Shown here piece by piece: positions 57,560 through 64,000 of a stretch of DNA of 64,000 nt. A program made the translations under genes and the position numbers. Each line of letters begins with the position of its first letter. Position 1 is the stretch's first letter. The notes under the pieces were generated by a model. It saw only the letters and a program-made list of their open reading frames with translations, made no database searches and had not been told where the DNA came from. The stretch comes from Epinephelus fuscoguttatus (Eukaryota; Chordata; Actinopteri; Perciformes; Serranidae), in contig NC_064759.1 of NCBI RefSeq assembly GCF_011397635.1, forward strand, positions 11,180,428-11,244,427. Reading direction: 5' to 3'.

Positions 57560-58760
57560 AAAATCAAGCGACAACCTCTGGGGCTAAAAAAAATGAAACT
57601 AATGCGAAAGTGCAAAAACAATAATTCCATGAATGTCCACTTAAGGCTGGCTACAGAAGTGAGTCAAACCCCATAGACCCCCAAATTAAAATGCCCAGCT
57701 TTACAGCAGAAATGAACACATTTACAGCCTGGTTCAACACACAGTTTTGGCCTCTATAGCTCATTTTTCCATTCATGAAAACTGTACCTGGGGTGAATTT
57801 TAGTATAACTCACCCATTTACATGTTATTAAAGATCCAGTGTGGAAGATCTAAGAGGATTTAGTGGCAGCCAGTGGTGAGGATTGTAAATTGCAACCAGC
57901 TGAAACTTTTTCAGGTTAGAATTCCTTCAGTGTTCATTATTCAGGTGGGAGTCAGATTATCTGCAGAGGTCTCTTCTTCTAAAGAACAAATAGACCAGGT
58001 TATTAAACCCGGTAAAAAACATTGAATAAAGCAGTTTCACATTAAATATCTGTGTTTCTCCTACGCTGTTTGGCATGTTGCAGATGGCCCACTTGCCCAG
58101 AACCTGCTGATGTGTGCTCACCTATTTTCTCTGATAACTTATGTGTGCTTGCTTTATTTCTGAATCAGACTTTTAGGAGGTTTTTGCCGCGAGCCAAATT
58201 GTCCGCAGAGGTCTCTTACTCTCCAAAATAACAGACCCAGTGATTCAAACAGGAAAAAACACTGAATAAAGCCATTTCATGTTTAAAAAGAATATGTCTT
58301 TTCCAACTCTCTTGTTGCAGAGAGGCTATTAACTATGGTGGCCGACATGAAAATGTGAATGGCCCTATGTAGAGCCAGTGTTTGGCACATGTGTTTTAGG
58401 CTACTGTAGAAACATGGCGGTGCAACATAGTGATCTCCATTGACAAGGACCTGCTCCCTAAGTAGATATAAACAGCTCATTTGAAGGTAACAAAACCACT
58501 TTGATTCTTATTTTCAGATGATTGTATGCTAAAGAAAACATACCGATTGAATTTTATTCAATGTCTGCCAAACATCCCCCTAAATCCTACACAATGGACT
58601 GTTAAGGCTTCAAGTTATGTATGATTAAGGACCAGAGCATATGATCACTTATGGCTCCAAAAAAAGACAAGATGGCGACGGCCAAAATGCCAAACTTAAG
58701 GCTTCTAAATGTGAGTCCACAAACCAATGGGCGATTGTCATGGTAGCTACGTCCATTATT
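57560..58760. repeat. Dispersed repeat split by a 770-bp insertion
   Basis: Blocks before 57828 and after 58602 are contiguous in the related copy at 6560-7020. Confidence 0.6.
57832..58601. mobile_element. Nested MITE between TTAA duplications
   Basis: TTAA at 57828-57831 and 58602-58605. Ends agatccagtgtggaagatct and ccctaaatcctacacaatgg are imperfect inverted repeats. Related to the left part of 31838-33512. Confidence 0.65.
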
Positions 58761-58769
58761 TATGTATTT

Positions 58770-60350
58770 ATTTATTTTTGAATATCTTATTTTAAGTTTT
58801 TCAATTCAGCATGAACATCACAACCTATTCCCTCAAAAACAAAAAAACCCCTCAGTATAAAAACACATCTCACAAAAACAGTGGATATAAGAAAATGAGT
58901 GTTTCTACTTTTAATCCATCCATAGTTTTGTGGTGTCTAATGGCTAATATGGCCTGTTAGCTTTGTTAAAGATACAGATCTCTTTTGACTGTATGGCCGA
59001 AGTACTGTAAAGATTTGGGATTTCAGCTATCTTCACTGAAACTAACAAATGGGATAATCACATCACACCCTGTAAGTTACTCTTTGTGCATTGCAGCCAA
59101 AAGACTGTTTGAAAGCTTTCATTTAATGAGAATGCCCTTTCTGTCTTTTCCAGTTCTGTGTGCTTATCCATACTGTGCTGGGAACTGATCAGTGGCATTG
59201 ATCCAGCTTTATCAGTCCTTACTGTCTATAAGGTTGTCTTTTAGAGTAATGAGCCTGTCTGCAGTTGTTGGGATAAGAGACCTTGGGGAGGGATCAATAG
59301 GAAACTTATGACTAATTGTTTTAACTCTTAAACTCCTCTGTGAACTACGGTGTTTTCCCCAAACCATTAAAAGATATTAAGCTCCACCTCAAGTTGCTTT
59401 CTTGGTTTTCATCTTGCTTTTTTGTCTTTTAATTTGTGGTGACTGCAGTATAATTAAAAGCTAGTTTATTGTTTGATTATAAAGGACAAACGCAGCATAG
59501 TTCCTTCACAGTTTCAGCATCTGTCTGGTGTCCTTTCTAACAGCTTGTTATAATCTTTCTCAGAGAGGCTGAGCGGTCTGATTCAACTGAAGGACGTCTC
59601 ATTACCCACAGTGGTGCAACAGCTTCCACAGCATTTTCTATCAGCCTGAGCTACAAGCCAGTAGAGGGAGTTCAAGACTTGAATCCTGTTTCAACCTTTT
59701 GGTGAGTCATGCCATTTTGTCATGTCTAATTTGAGGGTCCCAGCTGCAAAACCTGAAGTCCATGTTTTGTGAAAACATTTTCAGTGTAATGCCCTGTTGA
59801 TAATCCAACACCTTTATTCTTATTAAATAATGCATACATGTATAAATTAGTATCAATAATAAAAGTAACTGATAGTAAAACAGTTAAAATGGTTCTGCAG
59901 GCAAATTTAGAAAGTTGGAAATATGAATCAGAGCTGAGCTTCTCTTTCCAATCCTATACTCTGGAAGCCACTCTGTTGCGTGCAAGTCTGCTAATGCTCC
60001 TCAGATGAAGTTATTTTTGATAACAGCTAGCCATTTAAAATTTAGAGAATAAGAGGTTTCTCCTATGCATTATTCATGCTTTCTGTAGGGCCTCAAAAAC
60101 TGAAGCTTTCTACAAGCTCTCTGTCTGAGCTGCGAGAGGCAGGTGGAACACAACAAATTCCTCTTTTCATATGTCTCTGCCTTTTCTCCTGCCTCCTGCT
60201 ATAGAAACATGACCTATAAATGACCTATTCCCTTTTTAATACCTCTTTTTTGACTTCAAATATCTGCATTTATCTGTCTACATACACATTGTGGTTAATT
60301 TTACATTACACCCATGTATGACATTTTGAACATCTTATTGCAGAATCACA
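58770..60350. other. Intergenic, nothing recognised
   Basis: No conserved frame or clear repeat boundary on either strand. Confidence 0.35.
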
Positions 60351-60449
60351 TTATTGTGTACAGATCACACAGGTTTTTTGCAGGTTGCAAATGCCACTAG
60401 CACCTTTTTATTGTTGCCAACCTATCTACCAATGTTCAGGCAGAGGGTA

Positions 60450-60690
60450 CTTGCTGTAGCTCTGTTTGAGGGTAAGAGGCTGTCAGTAAATAGTTTGTTG
60501 GGCACGGGGAAACAGAGATTTGTGTGGGTACATGAGACCCTAAAAAACGGGTGGATCACTGGAAGTACCACCAGTTGGTCCAAGAGCTTCTCCCTCATGA
60601 TGGACGTTTCCAGGCATATTTTAGGATGACTCGGGGGCAGTTTAACAACCTGTTGTCTACTGTTGGGCTGTATAGCTCTGGGTATCCAGC
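60450..60690 (+). pseudogene. PIF/Harbinger transposase N-terminal fragment, frameshifted
   Basis: RFVWVHETLKN in one frame continues as DHWKYHQLVQELLPHDGRFQ and YFRMTRGQFNNLLSTVG in the next. This pattern (WVHP...HHLVQEL...FxxYFRM...F..LL) is typical of the region ahead of the DDE core in Harbinger/HARBI1-like proteins. The frame changes near 60548. No DDE domain follows. Confidence 0.6.
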
Positions 60691-60699
60691 AACCGCTAC

Positions 60700-61320
60700 C
60701 ACCAGTTTCTCCTCCATTGTTTACCAACTGTAAACTTGTCGTGACCACAACAGAGGACCCGCCGCCTCTCAAATCAACCAATTGTACAATGGGGAAAAAG
60801 ATGACGTGGGGCATTTTTCCGCTTTGAGTTGAAGCTCGTTCAACTTGAGGAGTTCAGAGGGCTCCAGGAGTGCAGAAACGCGAGGCACGAGCAACACAAA
60901 AACCGCAGGCAAAAAGCTTCATTCTCATTAAAAACAATTAGAAAAAGGCGCCTCCAGCTGCTAAAACACTTACTGTGTGATCAGGGCGTTTTGGGGGCTC
61001 TTGGCAGGGCAGTCAAGCTCTTCTGTGTTTCTTTTTCCTTTTCTTACTGTTGGAAAGTTAGTTTACAAAGTATCATTGTATGCTGTTGCATGGTTAGAGT
61101 TTTGCCTAACACTTCCCTCACCTGGGACAAAGGCACCTTGCCCCAACCATTAAAAAAAACGCTCCAAACACACAGTTATCTGGACAGGAGTGTCCGCATA
61201 CTTTGGACCACGTTTCTCTGTGGCTCTATTCACTCTGTTGCATTCACGTTGTTGCATCTTTCAGTGGGTTAAAATGTTTACATCACAAGCTACTTAACCG
61301 TGCTGGCACTTGCTCAAGGC
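60700..61320. other. Unassigned sequence after the Harbinger fragment
   Basis: An open frame at 60829-61272 has no recognised domain. Phrases such as aaaaaggcgcctccagctgc suggest a DNA-transposon end; this may be the rest of a deleted Harbinger element. Confidence 0.3.
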
Positions 61321-61650
61321 GAGGTGGGAGAGGAAGAGAGAAGGAGTGTGTGATTGAAAACATTAAGATATAAGGCCATAGATGGAGAAACAGAAGATAA
61401 ATATAGAGGCGAGGGAACAAGAGAGAGAAAGAGGAAGATGGGGGGGATACAAAGAGAGAGAGAGAGAAAGAGATCTCGCTTTCTATCTATTGAATATCTC
61501 AGTCTTTCTCTCTCCCTCCATCTGGAGAGGCAGAGGGAGCGAGAGATAGTGTTTGCCCTTGCAGGTTGTAATGAAGCTGTGGAAGGATAGATGACTCACT
61601 TTAACACAGGCAGAAGAGAAATACACACTCCAACATCACTCAGCTGACCT

Positions 61651-61689
<39 letters not shown>

Positions 61690-61690
61690 G
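61320..61690. repeat. G/A-rich tract, T/C stretch and (GT)n microsatellite
   Basis: Purine-rich from about 61325 to 61475, with some T/C near 61500, and (GT)n at 61654-61689. Confidence 0.65.
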
Positions 61691-61699
61691 GGGATGCAT

Positions 61700-62950
61700 C
61701 TGTGTGACAGCCTGTGCGTGTATACGTGTGCTTGTGATGGAAGGAGTGTGACAATAGAGACTGATGCTGATTATATAGGAGACTGGATGGAGTGATAAAG
61801 GTGCTGCTAGATGGACAGACAGTGACAGAGAGATGTGTGCCATGTGTGTTTGTGCATGAACCGGAGCCTGCACATAAATCCATGTGCAGATACAATCCAT
61901 GCAAGTGTGCACTTTTCTGTGTACAGCCTCATATTAGTAAGTGAAGTACCTATCTGTACATGCACCTGTGAGTGTGTGTATATGCGTGTGAGGGATAGAG
62001 AGTGCATCATGGAGAGACAGATAGAGGCGTCATCACGCTGTTAGAGGGCTTGGCGCCACGTCAGCACTTCTACAGTTCAGCCAAGGACTCCTGCACACGT
62101 TGTCCATCCATCTCCGCGTGTCTGAGGGAGGCAAAGGGTGAGAGGGAGAGGGAAAGAGATGGACTTCCTGCTAGAGGACTGGAATCAGGAGGAGAGCGGT
62201 GAAATAGTAAATGATACCAAACTTCCCCTTGTCAAGGACCCTGGAATAGATCTGCTGCATGTAGCTGCATGTATCAAACTGAAAACTCAACCAAGCTGCT
62301 AGCAGAGCTGTCCCATCCAGATCATGGTCAGTTCAGTGTTCTGGCCCTTGCATGCTGTATTACTGGACTCTTAGCTCATCTGTCCCTGGGGAGAAATAAC
62401 TAGAGGGCTTCTCTTAGCTTTCTAACAGTGGGATAACCTTCTCAGCCAGGAGATTCAGAAGTACAGAGCAACTTCCTGTTTTCTGATATATCTGAAAGCT
62501 CATTCTTTAAAGAACCCTGCAGGGTCCCCTCCTTGCTGAATCACACTGCACTCTGGAAATCCTTCTTTTGTGTTTTAAAAACAGACTTTTTCTCCTCAGC
62601 TCTCTGTGCCTATTTTTTTTCAAATACACACTTACTGTAAGAAAGAGATGTTGTTGGCTCTGACTCTAGGGACTTTCAGTGAGAATATTGGTAATTTGAT
62701 GGATTTCAGTCTTGATTAATAGTGTCTGCCTGAAGTGTTTTTACTCCCAGACGTCATCTGAGATTTTTTTGCTGTTGAAAATTAGTTTTTAAATAAATAT
62801 TTTATTGCTGGAAAGATGGACTTTTCATAAAACTATTCCGTAGTAAGATGCAAATACTTTTGAAATTGGTGCTTCATGACCACAGAAAACAGCTTTGACA
62901 TTTGCTTTTGCTCAAGAGCTAGAAGACCTACAACTAATACATTACCTTCT
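61700..62950. other. Intergenic, nothing recognised
   Basis: No gene, RNA or repeat boundary supported. Confidence 0.35.
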
Positions 62951-62955
62951 GTGTG

Positions 62956-63180
62956 GAGGTTTGTGGTAATCCATACAAAACACCCACATATCCAAATTTT
63001 ATGCTACAGAAGAGAGCTATAAGATTCGTAAATAGAGCTCATTATCAAGAACTGACCAAAAATTAATTATAATCTCACATTCTCAAATTTAGAGATTTGT
63101 AGGTAAAACTGCACAATTATTGTATAAAATCAAAAGACAATTTGCTTCCAGACTGTGTAAAGAAGTTGTTCAAAGTTTGA
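62956..63180 (+). pseudogene. Decayed LINE reverse transcriptase C-terminus
   Basis: One frame reads CGNPYKTPTYPNFMLQKRAI then RFVNRAHYQEL, SHILKFRDL and DNLLPDCVKKLF, separated by several stop codons. The order matches the end of teleost L2/Rex-like RT proteins (WGN.Y....LLQKRAIR.V....Y.EHT...F...LKF.DL...NLLP...LF). An AACT-rich stretch near 63375-63405 may be the element tail. Confidence 0.6.
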
Positions 63181-63419
63181 GTGAGTCAGTATGACTTTAA
63201 TTTTCATTGTATAAATATAAAGACAACAGTACAAAAACATTTAATGTATAAAGGATAGGTGCAATAAAGGTTCAGCTACACCTTTACGGTCAACATTGCC
63301 TCAAATGTCATGAATTATTGTAGTTATTATTAATTTTTCTTGTGTGTATTTGAGTCATCTATGTTGGAAAATGGCCAAACTAAACTTAACTAAACTAACT
63401 GCGCTGCTTCGGACCAATA

Positions 63420-64000
63420 AACACTCTTGCTGGGGGGTGTTGTAATGCGAGTTAGTTTTCTGGCTCATCCGAAAACAATATGGCCGCCAGCTGGTGATTC
63501 ACTTATTAAAGTTAAATGGTAAGGTTAGTTTCTAAAAACATTTGAGGTGAGAAATAGGCGACGCAGAAACATAACCTTGGTTCATATTTATCAGCACTGC
63601 TTACTCTTACCCTTTAATCGGCCTTCATTTTAACAATACAGGAAACCGTAAAGTGCCAACTTCCTGTCTACAAATTCTCATATAACTGCTAAACAGTGCA
63701 CTAAAATATGTTTCTGAAGACGTTTTGGGTGAGAAACAGGTGATACAGTAACAGAATCTTGTTGTATATTTGATCAGCACTGCTGAGTTTTACAATTAGT
63801 CGATTTGTCACTGGCATGTTTATGATATTAATTTGATTATTAAATGATATATTTTAGGCGGGGCAACACAATGGTTTGAGTTGAAGGTGTGAGAAAGAAT
63901 AGTATCAGTAACATTGTTAACACTGTGCTACATTACAGAGAAATACAAAACCGTACTAATGAACCTTCATTAATATAGGCCTATATTTTATCTACAAGTG
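63420..64000. other. Intergenic with an internal direct repeat
   Basis: Blocks at about 63530-63605 and 63705-63785 are similar (gtgagaaa.aggcga/gtgatacag, atcagcactgct), a diverged duplication about 180 bp apart. No gene seen. Confidence 0.4.

Noticed and set aside
60829..61272. 147-codon plus-strand frame
   Set aside because: No family resemblance; likely transposon-derived sequence next to the Harbinger fragment.
1..64000. Endogenous virus or retrovirus insertion
   Set aside because: No gag, pol or env reading frames, LTR pairs or primer-binding sites were recognised; the RT fragments look like non-LTR elements.

Overview
This window comes from a vertebrate nuclear genome, most likely a percomorph (spiny-rayed) teleost fish. 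It has AT-rich non-coding DNA, GT-AG introns as short as 81 bp, abundant (CA)n microsatellites, tRNA-headed SINEs, Tc1-like transposons, and hAT and Harbinger miniature elements. Only two genes can be supported, both on the minus strand and both read through exon by exon. No bacterial, viral or operon-type features are visible.

Layout. (1) 1-2381 is repeat-rich 3' flank: a SINE with clean target-site duplications, and a hAT element carrying a second SINE. (2) 2382-4403 (-) is a complete orphan class A G-protein-coupled receptor, recognised as GPR20. It is 367 aa in six coding exons. (3) 4404-22855 is about 18 kb of intergenic DNA full of transposon relics. It includes a nested Harbinger-type insertion (9072-9735), an inverted repeat (16995-17136), a 105-bp minisatellite inside a dispersed element (19321-19840) and a complete but inactivated Tc1-like element (21066-22460). 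(4) 24005-52752 (-) is diacylglycerol O-acyltransferase 1 (DGAT1), 17 coding exons and 506 aa, with a probable 3' UTR reaching about 22.85 kb. Its introns hold a second Tc1-like element, several MITEs and SINEs. (5) 53197-54852, just upstream of DGAT1 exon 1, holds two extra damaged copies of DGAT1 exon 2 with flanking intron sequence. (6) 54975-64000 has no supported gene. It holds more repeats, a Harbinger transposase fragment near 60.5 kb and two decayed LINE reverse-transcriptase fragments (about 57.1 and 63.1 kb).

How the genes relate. GPR20 is an orphan plasma-membrane receptor and DGAT1 is the ER enzyme for the last step of triacylglycerol synthesis. Nothing in the sequence suggests they work together; they simply lie on the same strand about 20 kb apart. 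From memory, both human orthologues lie on 8q24.3, so the linkage may be old synteny.

I did not find a new multi-gene system. The most unusual item is the repeated DGAT1 exon-2 duplicon on both sides of exon 1, with a breakpoint in a hAT terminus and one copy keeping both splice sites. Next are the intron-rich GPR20 gene and the repeats whose empty sites can be read within the window.
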